Shown here in pieces: positions 5,672 to 12,133 of a stretch of DNA of 12,133 nt. The notes under the pieces were generated by a model that did not search any database, had not been told where the DNA came from, and worked only from the letters and a program-made list of their open reading frames with translations. Positions within the stretch are counted from its first letter, which is position 1. Every line of letters starts with the position of its first letter. Made by a program: the position numbers and the translations under genes. This stretch comes from Actinobacteria bacterium 13_1_20CM_4_69_9 (lineage in GTDB: Bacteria; Actinomycetota; Thermoleophilia; Gaiellales; Gaiellaceae), in contig MNJC01000006.1 of the NCBI GenBank assembly GCA_001920085.1, positions 1-12,133 on the forward strand, in the 5' to 3' direction.

Positions 5672-6243
5672 TCGTCGCGCTCGGCGACGTCGCGCAGGGA
5701 GGACCTCAGCCCCGCGAGTGCATCGAGCTGTTGCGCGACCTCGGCTGTCCGTGCGTGTTCGGCAACTCCGACGAGTTCCTGCTCACGCTCGACCTCGGCG
5801 CCGAGCAGGCCGAGGATGTCGAGCGCCTCATGGACACGGCGCAGTGGTCGCGCGGGCAGCTCGGCGAGGACGGCCTCGAGTTCCTACGCAGCTTCGAACC
5901 GACCGTGCAGGCCGGGCGCGTCCTCTGCTGCCACGCGACGCCGACGTCGAACGAGGACGTCGTCCTCCCCGAGACGCCGCCGGAGCAGGTCGGCGCGTTG
6001 GAGGCCGACGCCGTCGCGGCGGGCCACGTGCACCAGCAGTGGCTTCGGCGCTTCGAGAGGACGTTGTGGTTCTGCGTCGGCGCGGTCGGGGTCGGCCGTT
6101 GGTGCGAGTACGCGCTCGTCGACGACGAGAGCCTGGCGATCGAGTTCCGTCGCATCCCGTTCGACGTCGACGAGCTGATCGCGACGGCGCGCGCGAAGGA
6201 CTTCCCGTACTTCGACCGCTGGGTCGAGTCGTGGAAGGCATAG
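5581..6243 (+). CDS. Calcineurin-like metallophosphoesterase
   Basis: This 220-residue enzyme shows the dinuclear-metal phosphoesterase motifs in order: DMHGN (Asp8, His10), GDV (Asp36), GNSDEF (Asn62, Asp64), CCHATP (His118) and GHVH (His149, His151). Its size matches single-domain YfcE/DUF899-like phosphodiesterases rather than Ser/Thr protein phosphatases; the substrate cannot be read from sequence. GTG 5581 starts directly at the RVALLSDMHGN strand, as is usual. It overlaps the preceding frame by 91 nt and lies 23 nt before the ATG of the next gene, so it belongs to the clpP-led run. It has no signal peptide and is likely cytoplasmic. Confidence 0.9.
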   Translation: MRVALLSDMHGNAVAFRAALADLEEHSPDLIVALGDVAQGGPQPRECIELLRDLGCPCVFGNSDEFLLTLDLGAEQAEDVERLMDTAQWSRGQLGEDGLEFLRSFEPTVQAGRVLCCHATPTSNEDVVLPETPPEQVGALEADAVAAGHVHQQWLRRFERTLWFCVGAVGVGRWCEYALVDDESLAIEFRRIPFDVDELIATARAKDFPYFDRWVESWKA

Positions 6244-6266
6244 CGGAGTGGGTCGAGGAGGAGTTC

Positions 6267-6794
6267 ATGGAGCGCTGCTCACATGCGCTCACCGCCGACG
6301 CCGGCACGTGGCTGATCGATCCGGTAGACGGGCCGCGCGTCGACGAGCTGGAAGACGTCGCAGGCGTGATCCAGCTGCTCGACCGGCACAACCGCGACTG
6401 CGCCTCGATCGCCGCCCGGCTCGGGGTCCCGCACCACGTGGTGCCTCGCGAGCCGCTCGGCCCCTTCGAGTTCCTGCCGGCGCGGCTGAAGCGGCGCTGG
6501 CGCGAGGTGGCGCTCTGGTGGCGCGACGAGCGGGTACTGGTCTGCGCGGAGGCGTACGGGACGGCGGCGTTCTACCGGGCCGGTGACGAGCGGCTGGGGG
6601 TGCATCCCCTGTTACGTCTGCGCCCGCCTCGGCTCGACGTTCATCCCGACGTGATTCTCTGCGGCCACGGCCCCGGCGTGTTCGACGACGCCGATGCGGC
6701 GCTCTGGGAGGCGTTCAGAACGTCAAGACGGCGGATCCCCGAGCAGCTCGTCTCCGCGGTTCGCGCCTGGCGGAGCCGACCGCGCGCGAGATGA
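6267..6794 (+). CDS. Degenerate metallo-beta-lactamase-fold protein
   Basis: This 175-residue protein follows the metallo-beta-lactamase layout: GTWLIDPVDGP (13-23, where active enzymes have ..LIDtG), VIQLLDRHNRDCASIAARLG (34-53) at the place of HxHxDH, a middle strand RVLVCAEAYG, and VILCGHGPGVFDD (129-141) at the late His motif. The metal motif reads D39-R-H41-N-R-D44-C45, so two of the four residues are replaced and catalysis by the normal dinuclear site is doubtful. ATG 6267 has GAGGAGG 5 nt upstream; an in-frame GTG at 6231 would overlap the phosphoesterase and lacks a good site. The last 80 nt overlap the convergent PAP2 gene. Role unknown; perhaps binding or regulatory. Confidence 0.72.
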   Translation: MERCSHALTADAGTWLIDPVDGPRVDELEDVAGVIQLLDRHNRDCASIAARLGVPHHVVPREPLGPFEFLPARLKRRWREVALWWRDERVLVCAEAYGTAAFYRAGDERLGVHPLLRLRPPRLDVHPDVILCGHGPGVFDDADAALWEAFRTSRRRIPEQLVSAVRAWRSRPRAR

Positions 6795-7479
6795 GGTAGC
6801 CGGCGCCGATGGCGAGGCCGCCTGCGGCTGCATCGAAGAAGAAGTGGTTGCCGGTCGCGACGATCACCAGCAGCATCACGAGCGGGTAGGCAAGCGCCAG
6901 CGCGCGGACGACGGGGCGGCGGGCAATCGCGGCGGTCGTGACGCCGACGAGCAGCGCGTAGCCGAAGTGCAGGCTGGGCACCGCGGCGAACGGGTTGTAG
7001 AAGCTCCCGAGGACGTCTGAGCTGAGGTTCACCTTCGTGTGCCTGGAGACCGTGTCGACGAAGCCGAGCGCGGCCAGGCGCGGCGGCGCCACCGGAAAGA
7101 CGACGTAGAGCGTCAGCGCGATGCCGGTCGCGGCGATCAGCGTGTTTCGCACCAGCGCGAAATGCTCGCGGTGGCGCCGGTACAGCCAGACGAGGAAGGC
7201 GGTGGTGCCGGCGAAGTGCAGCGCGATGTACGCGATGCCGAGCAGCGTCGGCGCCCCGGGCACGGCGGTGGCAGCGTGCTGGACGGCGCGCTCGCCGAAG
7301 AAGTGGAAGCGCTGCTCGAGGTGGACGATCCAGTCGGTGTGCGCGCGTGCCGCGGCGGCGGTCGCGTTGCCCTGGCCGCGCACGACCTCGTAGATCGCGT
7401 AGAGGGCGGCGAGCGTGGCGACCTCGACCGAGCCGCGGTGGGGGGAGGAAGCAGTCCGATTCAAAGGTGCCACGCTCAT
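6715..7479 (-). CDS. PAP2/AUR1-type membrane phosphatase or phosphotransferase
   Basis: This 254-residue protein has about six hydrophobic segments (roughly 20-33, 75-100, 112-129, 162-183, 190-208, 217-233). It carries the late motifs of the PAP2 superfamily: AAVPSLHFGYALL with His171, and TGNHFFFDAAAGG with His212 and Asp216. The PxLH variant and FPVAPPRL loop resemble the AUR1/inositol-phosphoceramide-synthase branch and actinobacterial relatives, which act on lipid phosphates at the membrane. The substrate is not determinable. ATG 7479 lies 6 nt after TAGCCT, suggesting a leaderless transcript. The C-terminus is strongly basic (SARREPRRRAARG) and probably cytoplasmic. It converges on the MBL-like gene with an 80-nt overlap. 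Confidence 0.85.
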   Translation of the reverse strand: MSVAPLNRTASSPHRGSVEVATLAALYAIYEVVRGQGNATAAAARAHTDWIVHLEQRFHFFGERAVQHAATAVPGAPTLLGIAYIALHFAGTTAFLVWLYRRHREHFALVRNTLIAATGIALTLYVVFPVAPPRLAALGFVDTVSRHTKVNLSSDVLGSFYNPFAAVPSLHFGYALLVGVTTAAIARRPVVRALALAYPLVMLLVIVATGNHFFFDAAAGGLAIGAGYLISRAVGSARREPRRRAARGSAVLTF

Positions 7480-7480
7480 A

Positions 7481-7496
7481 GGGCCAGGCTAGGCCC
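7481..7496. promoter_or_regulatory. Predicted PAP2 -10 box TAGCCT within a small inverted repeat
   Basis: On the minus strand TAGCCT (7491-7486) lies 6 nt before ATG 7479, the spacing for a leaderless start. It is flanked by perfect 5-bp arms GGGCC/GGCCC (7481-7485, 7492-7496). No convincing -35 is present. The arms may be operator-like or chance in GC-rich DNA. Confidence 0.35.
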
Positions 7497-7554
7497 GCGG
7501 CCTCGACTGGACAGTGCGGTTAGCCCTACTTCGGACTGCGGCCTTCCGGCGTCT

Positions 7555-8387
7555 TTAGGGCCAGTGGTGCACGACGCGCCACGTGCGGCCGAAGTCGCGT
7601 GTCGCCAGGAGGCGGGCGGGCCGGTCGCCGCGGCTCAGGAAGACGAGCCCGCGGCCACCGGCGAACGCCGCTCCGCCGCCCCCGACGTCGATCTCCGGCA
7701 TCGCGACGTCAGTCCTTCCGTTCCAGTGGTCGCTGCCGTCGCGAGTGACGTAGAGCGTCCCGCGCGATTCCCATACGAGGCCGAAATCGTCGCATGCGAA
7801 TGCCGACCCCCACACGTAGCCCGACCAGCTGAGATCGCCGCGACGGCGCCATGTGCGACCCCCGTCGGCCGTGCTGAAGACAGCCTTCGGCTGCCGGCCG
7901 GCGCCCGGCTGGCCGACGCACGTCGCCCAGCCCAGGCGACGCGTCACGAGCTCGACCGCGGCGGAGAAGGCAAATCGCCGCGGCACGGACTGCGACGTGC
8001 GTGCCAGGACGCGCCGCCGTCGCGCGTCGCGTAGAAGCCGCGCACGAATTCGAAGCGGCCGACCCGAAAACCGAGGCCGATTTGGGGTGTCGCGAAGTCC
8101 GCGTCGAAAGCGTGCCGGAACGGCCGCCATGTGCTCCCGGCGTCGAGCGTCCTGAGCGCGGCGCCACCGGCAACGTCGACAATCGCGCCGCACTTCCCGA
8201 AAGCCTGCATCCCGGCGACGGGTCGTGACGTGCGCAGCACCACGTGAAAGGTGCGGCCGCCGTCGGTCGTCAGTGAGACTCGTGACTCGTGCGCGTAGAG
8301 GCCGCGTCGCATGTCCCAGAAGGCGATTGCGGCCGGATGACCGGCCGGCGGGGCGGGTGGTGGTGCGGCGAGGAGCACGCGCCGCAT
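7555..8387 (-). pseudogene. Asp-box (BNR) repeat beta-propeller protein, frameshifted
   Basis: Six sialidase/VPS10-type Asp-boxes are visible over two frames. First frame: LTTDGGRTFHV, RTLDAGSTWRPF, YATRDGGASWHA. Second frame: FSTADGGRTWRR, YVTRDGSDHWNG, LATRDFGRTWRV. The break lies near 7970-7985: the first frame runs to RRSPCRGD and then degrades, while the second resumes at FAFSAAVELVTRRLGWATC and runs to the TAA at 7557-7555. A single missing base explains it, so either a recent mutation or a sequence error is possible. Asp-box propellers are usually exported, but the start MRRVLLAAPPPAPPAGHP has only a very short hydrophobic run, so the signal peptide may be lost or the start wrong. The presumed start is 15 bp from the divergent hydrolase start. 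No catalytic sialidase residues are recognised. Confidence 0.75.
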
Positions 8388-8389
8388 CG

Positions 8390-8395
8390 TAGGCT
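8390..8395 (+). promoter_or_regulatory. Predicted -10 box (TAGGCT) of leaderless dienelactone hydrolase gene
   Basis: TAGGCT ends 7 nt before GTG 8403, identical in hexamer and spacing to the box before pdxH. No Shine-Dalgarno or clear -35 is present. It fits a leaderless transcript beginning at the GTG. Confidence 0.45.
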
Positions 8396-8402
8396 GCCGT
8401 CC

Positions 8403-9134
8403 GTGTGCTTCGACCTCGACTCGTCGCCGCCGGTCCCGGTCATCCGCGGGGCGGCGGTCTCGCACGAGGACCTGACCTTGCGGGCCGCGGACGGCAACAC
8501 GTTCGCCGCGTTCTTCGCCGCGCCCGACGAGCCGGCAGACGTCGGCGTCGTGATCCTTCCCGACGTACGCGGGCTCTACCGCTTCTACGAGGAGCTCGCG
8601 CTGCGCTTCGCCGAGCGCGGCTACGCCGCCGTCGCGTTCGACTACTTCGGCCGGACGGCGGGTGCGTCGAAGCGCGGGGAGGACTTCGAGTACAGGTCGC
8701 ATGTCGAACAGACGACAACGCCGACGGTGCAGGCCGACGTCGCTGCGTGCATCGCACACCTGCGCGAGCACGGTGCGCAGACGATCTTCACCGTCGGGTT
8801 CTGCTTCGGCGGCCGGCAGTCGTGGCTCGCCGCTGCCGACCAGGACGGTCTCGCAGGCGCTGTCGGGTTCTACGGCCGTCCCGCCGAGGCCTCCGAGCGC
8901 GCCGCCGAGCTGAAGGCGCCGATCCTCGCGCTGCAGGCCGGAGCCGACCAGAACATCACACCCGAGGACAACGCCGCGTTCGAGCAAGCCCTGCAGGCTG
9001 CGGGCGTCGAGCACGAGCTCGTCGCGTACGAGGGCGCACCCCACAGCTTCTTCGATCGCAAGCAAGAGGAGTTCGCCGACGCGTCCCAGGATGCGTGGGC
9101 GAAGGTTCTTTCCTTTCTCGAATCACACTCTTAA
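8403..9134 (+). CDS. Dienelactone hydrolase family alpha/beta hydrolase
   Basis: This 243-residue alpha/beta hydrolase carries the dienelactone-hydrolase triad: Cys134 in VGFCFGGRQ (nucleophile elbow GxCxGG), Asp182 in GADQNITPEDN, and His214 in APHSFFDR. VVILPDVRGLYRFYEELALRFAERGYAAVAFDYFGRT is characteristic. The family hydrolyses dienelactone in the ortho-cleavage pathway, but many members act on other esters or lactones, so the substrate is open. GTG 8403 gives VCFDLDSSPP, where family similarity begins, and sits 7 nt after a TAGGCT box. The upstream in-frame ATG at 8289 lies antisense to the propeller gene and is rejected. An intradiol dioxygenase begins about 2.5 kb downstream, so a shared aromatic-degradation role is possible but the genes are in separate transcription units. 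Confidence 0.93.
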   Translation: MCFDLDSSPPVPVIRGAAVSHEDLTLRAADGNTFAAFFAAPDEPADVGVVILPDVRGLYRFYEELALRFAERGYAAVAFDYFGRTAGASKRGEDFEYRSHVEQTTTPTVQADVAACIAHLREHGAQTIFTVGFCFGGRQSWLAAADQDGLAGAVGFYGRPAEASERAAELKAPILALQAGADQNITPEDNAAFEQALQAAGVEHELVAYEGAPHSFFDRKQEEFADASQDAWAKVLSFLESHS

Positions 9135-9184
9135 GCGCCTCTTAGCCCCTTTTCAGTCGGGCTTCACGAAGGCTTGTTTCCCTT
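9130..9184 (+). repeat. 11-bp-spaced CTTA/TTCA direct repeats upstream of the redox operon
   Basis: From 9130 the sequence can be read as consecutive 11-bp units: CTTAAGCGCCT, CTTAGCCCCTT, TTCAGTCGGGC, TTCACGAAGGC, TTGTTTCCCTT. The first two are clearly alike; the rest share only the T-rich left end. Tandem 11-bp spacing is typical of OmpR/PhoB-type response-regulator sites. It fills the only gap (57 nt) before the ferric-reductase gene, which lacks an evident -10 or ribosome-binding site. Confidence 0.3.
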
Positions 9185-9190
9185 CCGGCT

Positions 9191-10567
9191 ATGACCGAGG
9201 CCGTCCTCGAGCAACGTCCCGCTGCCGTCCGCTCCTACGGGACGAGCCGCCTTCTCGCCGCGACCGTCTTCTGGGCCCTACTCCTCGGAAACGCCGCGGC
9301 GATCGTGTGGCTCTGGGTCCACGGCGGCAACGCGGGCGACGACCTGAGCGCCGGTGAGCTCGTCACCTCCCTCGGGCGACTCACCGGCCTGCTCGGGGCC
9401 TACGCCGCGCTCGTCCAGGTCGTGCTGCTTGCACGCATCCCCTGGCTCGAGCGTCTAATCGGCTTCGACCGCCTCACGGTCTGGCATCGCTGGAACGGGC
9501 ACGCGACTCTCGACCTCGTGGTCGCGCACGTCGTGCTGAGCGTCTGGGGCTACGCCCTGGTCGACGAGATCTCGCTGCCCCAGGAGATCACCACGATGCT
9601 CGGCGGCGGCATCTATCCAGGGATGATCACCGCGACGGTCGGCACAGCGTTGATCGTCGCGGTGGTCGTCAGCTCGGTCGTGATCGTGCGACGACGACTG
9701 CGCTACGAGTGGTGGTACGGCGTTCACCTCGCTGCGTACGCCGGCATCGCGCTTGCATGGTTCCACCAGATTCCGACTGGCAACGAACTGCACTACGACG
9801 CGATCGCGGCCGACTACTGGCGCGCGCTCTACGTCGTCACGCTGCTGCTGATCGTCGGTTTTCGCGTGGCCGCCCCGGTCGTGAAGTCTTTCGGCCACGG
9901 ACTGCGTGTCGCCGAAGTCGTCGAGGAAGGGCCCGGCGTCGTCTCGCTGCACATCGTAGGCCGCGCGCTCGACCGACTCGACGCGCGCCCCGGCCAGTTC
10001 TTCCTGTGGCGCTTCCTCGACCGCAAGCGCTGGTGGTCGGCGCACCCGTTCTCGCTCTCGGCAGCTCCGAACGGGCGCTCGCTGCGCATCACGGTCAAGT
10101 CGCTCGGGGACTTCTCGGGCGCCCTGAGCAGCGTCAAACCGGGCACCCGGGTGATCGCGGAAGGGCCGTTCGGCGTCTTCACGGAGGCGGCCCGCAAACG
10201 CGAGAAGGTCCTGCTCGTCGCGGGCGGGATCGGGATCACTCCGATCCGCGCGCTCATGGAGGACATGCATGGCGACGTCGTCGTCATCTATCGGGTCGTC
10301 GCCCAGAGCGACGCCGTTCTTCGCGGCGAGCTCGAGCGGCTGGCGCGTGAGCGCGGGTTGACCCTGCACCTCGTCGTCGGCGACCACGCGACACCGGCGG
10401 GCGGCCGCCTGCTCTCCCCCAACCACCTGAGCGAGCTCGTCCCCGACGTCGCGGAGCGCCACGTCTACGTCTGCGGCCCGCCGGCCATGACTGAGGCGCT
10501 CGCACGGAACGTCCGTCGCGCGAATGTCCCCGCCCGCTTCATCCACACCGAAAAGTTCGCCCTCTAA
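9191..10567 (+). CDS. Ferric-reductase-like transmembrane flavocytochrome (heme b, FAD, NAD(P)H)
   Basis: This 458-residue protein combines a membrane heme domain with a cytoplasmic ferredoxin-NADP reductase-type module. Membrane segments lie at about 20-42, 64-82, 105-124, 145-166, 176-193 and 211-231. Candidate heme ligands are His99/His104 (WHRWNGH), His113, His179 (YGVHLAAY) and His192. The FAD site is HPFSLS (285-290), the nucleotide site GGIGITP (345-351) and the terminal motif CGPPAM (428-433). It would move electrons from NAD(P)H through FAD and two hemes to an extracytoplasmic acceptor. The next two genes supply a flavinylated acceptor and its maturase, so that acceptor is probably the FMN protein rather than free iron. 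ATG 9191 is supported by MTEAVLE...TSRLLAATVF; no strong ribosome-binding site is seen. Confidence 0.92.
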   Translation: MTEAVLEQRPAAVRSYGTSRLLAATVFWALLLGNAAAIVWLWVHGGNAGDDLSAGELVTSLGRLTGLLGAYAALVQVVLLARIPWLERLIGFDRLTVWHRWNGHATLDLVVAHVVLSVWGYALVDEISLPQEITTMLGGGIYPGMITATVGTALIVAVVVSSVVIVRRRLRYEWWYGVHLAAYAGIALAWFHQIPTGNELHYDAIAADYWRALYVVTLLLIVGFRVAAPVVKSFGHGLRVAEVVEEGPGVVSLHIVGRALDRLDARPGQFFLWRFLDRKRWWSAHPFSLSAAPNGRSLRITVKSLGDFSGALSSVKPGTRVIAEGPFGVFTEAARKREKVLLVAGGIGITPIRALMEDMHGDVVVIYRVVAQSDAVLRGELERLARERGLTLHLVVGDHATPAGGRLLSPNHLSELVPDVAERHVYVCGPPAMTEALARNVRRANVPARFIHTEKFAL

Positions 10568-10579
10568 CGAAAGGAACGC

Positions 10580-10978
10580 ATGCGAAAGGCGATCACGACG
10601 CTTCTAACCGTCAGTGCGCTCGCGCTCCCTGTCGTCAATACCGCGACCGCAGCAACGAAGACGAGGGTCGTCGTTCACAAGTTCAGCGGCACGACGTACC
10701 AGGTCAGCCACTTCGGCGAGCTGAAGGTCGTCATCACGGTCAAGAAGACGACGAAGGGGAAGAAGATCACCCGGCGAATCACGGCGGTCTCGGTCCCGAT
10801 CTATCCGGCGTCCAGCGGACGCTCGCAGTACATCAGCGAGAATGCGATCCCGATCCTGCGCAGCGAGACGCTGAGCAGGCAGAGTGCCAACATCGACCTC
10901 GTCTCCGGCGCGACGGACACGAGCGACGCGTTTGTCCACTCGCTGCAGGCCGCGATCCTGAAGGCGAGGAAGGCGTGA
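10580..10978 (+). CDS. Exported FMN-binding domain protein with covalent flavinylation motif
   Basis: This 132-residue protein starts with a Sec-type signal peptide (MRKAITTLLTVSALALPVVNTATA, cleavage near 24-25). A compact FMN-binding domain of the NqrC/RnfG C-terminal type follows. The motif D106-L-V-S-G-A-T112 matches the ApbE acceptor pattern Dxx(S/T)GAT, with Thr112 the predicted residue for phosphoester-linked FMN. A central basic stretch (VKKTTKGKKITRR, 54-66) is likely part of a strand hairpin. It follows the flavocytochrome after 12 nt with AAAGGA before the ATG, and its TGA overlaps the apbE GTG. Role: one-electron carrier outside the membrane, reduced by the upstream flavocytochrome; the final acceptor is unknown. 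Confidence 0.9.
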   Translation: MRKAITTLLTVSALALPVVNTATAATKTRVVVHKFSGTTYQVSHFGELKVVITVKKTTKGKKITRRITAVSVPIYPASSGRSQYISENAIPILRSETLSRQSANIDLVSGATDTSDAFVHSLQAAILKARKA

Positions 10979-11694
10979 ACGCGATGGTCGCCCAGATCAT
11001 GGGGATGCCGATCCTGATCGACGTCCGTGACGAAGGAGCGCACGAGGAGGACATGGAGCGCGCGTTCGACTGGTTCCGCTGGGTCGACGCCACGTTCAGC
11101 ACCTATCACGAGGACAGCGAGATCCGCCGGCTCGGCCGCGGGGACCTCGACTTCGCGGACGCGCACGAGCACGTCCGCTTGGTGCTCGACCGCTGCGAGA
11201 CGCTGCGCCAGGAAACGGACGGCTACTTCGACGCCCACGCGTCGGGTCGGCTCAATCCTTCCGGCCTCGTCAAGGGGTGGTCGGTCGACTGCGCAGCGGA
11301 TCTCCTCCGGGCGGCGGGCCTCGAGCGCTTCGCGGTCAGCGCCGGCGGCGACATGCGGATCGTCGGGCGCAACTGGCGTGTCGGGATCCAGCATCCGCAG
11401 CAGCACCACGGCATCGCCGCCGTGCTCGACGTCGGCGACGCCGCGGTCGCGACGTCTGGGGCATACGCCCGCGGCGACCACGTCGTCGACCCGCACACCG
11501 GCAGGCCGCCGGCAGACGTTCTCTCAGTGACCATCGTCGGGCCGGAGCTCGCCACTGCGGACGCGTACGCGACCGCGGCATTCGCGATGGGCGCGCGGGG
11601 CCCGGAGTGGACGGCGCGCTTGCCCGGCTACGAGGCGATGACGATCATGACCGACGAGTCGGTGCTGACGACAGGAGGATTCCCCGGTGTTTGA
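10975..11694 (+). CDS. apbE: FAD:protein FMN transferase (ApbE family), no signal peptide
   Basis: ApbE transfers FMN from FAD to a Thr/Ser of partner proteins, using Mg2+. Family landmarks in this 239-residue protein: IMGMPILIDVRD near the start, FSTYHEDSEIRRLGRGD, GRLNPSGLVKGWSVDCAADLL, RFAVSAGGDMRIVGR (the GGD site), VATSGAYARGDHVVDPHTGRPP and ADAYATAAFAMG. It is shorter than classical ~300-residue lipoprotein ApbE. It has no signal sequence or lipobox, so it appears cytoplasmic, although its presumed substrate, the preceding gene product, is exported. The GTG at 10975 overlaps the previous TGA and has GAGG 5 nt upstream; ATG 10984 is an alternative start. Co-translation with the substrate gene is likely. 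Confidence 0.93.
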   Translation: MNAMVAQIMGMPILIDVRDEGAHEEDMERAFDWFRWVDATFSTYHEDSEIRRLGRGDLDFADAHEHVRLVLDRCETLRQETDGYFDAHASGRLNPSGLVKGWSVDCAADLLRAAGLERFAVSAGGDMRIVGRNWRVGIQHPQQHHGIAAVLDVGDAAVATSGAYARGDHVVDPHTGRPPADVLSVTIVGPELATADAYATAAFAMGARGPEWTARLPGYEAMTIMTDESVLTTGGFPGV

Positions 11695-12133
11695 GCGACC
11701 GCTCACCCGCAAGGCCTGGCTCGGCGGCGCCGTCGTGACCGCGCTCGGGCTGGCCGGCCTCGAGGCACGCGAGACCGACGCCGCCTCCGTGTCCTGCATC
11801 CTCACGCCCGAGCAGACCGAAGGCCCGTACTACATCGCCGGCGAGAAGCTCCGCCGGAACATCACCGACGGCCATCCGGGCGCGCCGATGCAGCTCCGGA
11901 CGTTTCTCGTCGACGCGACGACCTGCCGGCCCATCCGGAACGCCGCCGTCGACATCTGGCACGCGGACGCCGCGGGCGTCTACTCGGGCTTCGGCTCGGG
12001 GGCGTCGAGTCGCACGTTCATGCGCGGGATCCAGCGCACGAACGCCAAGGGGCTCGCGCAGTTCCGCACCGTGTACCCGGGCTGGTACCAGGGCCGCACC
12101 GTTCACATTCACGTCAAGGTGCACGTCGGCGGC
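11687..12133 (+). CDS. Exported intradiol ring-cleavage dioxygenase (3' end outside window)
   Basis: The visible 149 residues begin with RPLTRKAWLGGAVVTALGLAGL, a Tat-like leader in which the twin arginine is Arg-Lys. TPEQTEGPYY, the beta-sandwich strand AAVDIWHADAAGVYSG and TVYPGWYQGRTVHIHVKV follow. By family knowledge the non-heme Fe(III) ligands are two Tyr and two His; here they are probably Tyr99, Tyr134, His140 and His142, all present. Such enzymes cleave catechols or hydroxyquinols between the hydroxyls using O2. Substrate is unknown, and the secreted subgroup is poorly characterised. GTG 11687 overlaps the apbE end by 8 nt and has AGGAGG 8 nt upstream, so it is the fourth gene of the redox operon. 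The remainder lies beyond the window. Confidence 0.9.
   Translation, partial: MFERPLTRKAWLGGAVVTALGLAGLEARETDAASVSCILTPEQTEGPYYIAGEKLRRNITDGHPGAPMQLRTFLVDATTCRPIRNAAVDIWHADAAGVYSGFGSGASSRTFMRGIQRTNAKGLAQFRTVYPGWYQGRTVHIHVKVHVGG

Noticed and set aside
7039..8034. 331-codon plus-strand open frame
   Set aside because: Antisense to the PAP2 gene and the Asp-box gene; composition is Arg/Gly/Glu-rich without structure.
9455..10546. 363-codon minus-strand open frame over the flavocytochrome
   Set aside because: Asp/Arg/Val-rich mirror of a strongly supported gene, with no motifs.
1..12133. tRNA, rRNA, CRISPR array or insertion-sequence ends
   Set aside because: No cloverleaf, spaced repeats, transposase or terminal inverted repeats were seen on reading either strand.

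Overview
The window is GC-rich (roughly two thirds G+C or more by eye). It is densely packed, with GTG/ATG starts and many overlapping or nearly abutting genes. Gene content and protein style (pyridoxamine-phosphate oxidase ending WLLERLAP, ArsR/SRPBCC pairs, a ClpP paralogue with GMGMSAAA, likely leaderless genes with a TANNNT box 6-7 nt before the start) suggest a high-GC actinobacterium, possibly a Thermoleophilia-like soil lineage. This placement is inference; no marker gene fixes it.

Left border (1-326): the 3' end of a coiled-coil protein that may be a large serine recombinase. It runs tail to tail into a chromosomal ArsR-SRPBCC gene and may mark the edge of an integrated element.

Region 259-2492: a fused ArsR-SRPBCC regulator (-) diverges from pdxH (+). 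The 53-nt gap holds a TTGACA/TAGAGT promoter whose spacer is almost entirely a perfect 6-4-6 palindrome. pdxH converges on a decayed aldo/keto reductase (-); the two genes share one CTAG as both stop codons.

Region 2516-4525: an M1-like zinc peptidase (+) lacking a clear export signal, then a two-gene SRPBCC-ArsR operon (-). That operon diverges from a clpP paralogue (+) across a control region with two perfect GCAACC-N4-GGTTGC palindromes.

Region 4542-7479: a tight + strand run of clpP, an unrecognised cysteine-containing protein, a calcineurin-like phosphoesterase and a degenerate metallo-beta-lactamase-like protein. A PAP2/AUR1-type membrane phosphatase converges from the other strand.

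Region 7555-9134: a frameshifted Asp-box (BNR) beta-propeller gene (-) diverging from a dienelactone hydrolase (+).

Region 9191-12133: a probable redox operon made of a ferric-reductase-like flavocytochrome, an exported FMN-binding protein with a DLVSGAT flavinylation motif, an ApbE flavin transferase without a signal peptide, and the start of an exported intradiol ring-cleavage dioxygenase. Likely logic: NAD(P)H electrons cross the membrane through heme to a covalently flavinylated carrier, with an extracytoplasmic catechol or iron enzyme as neighbour. With the twin ArsR-SRPBCC operator system, this is the most interesting content of the window.
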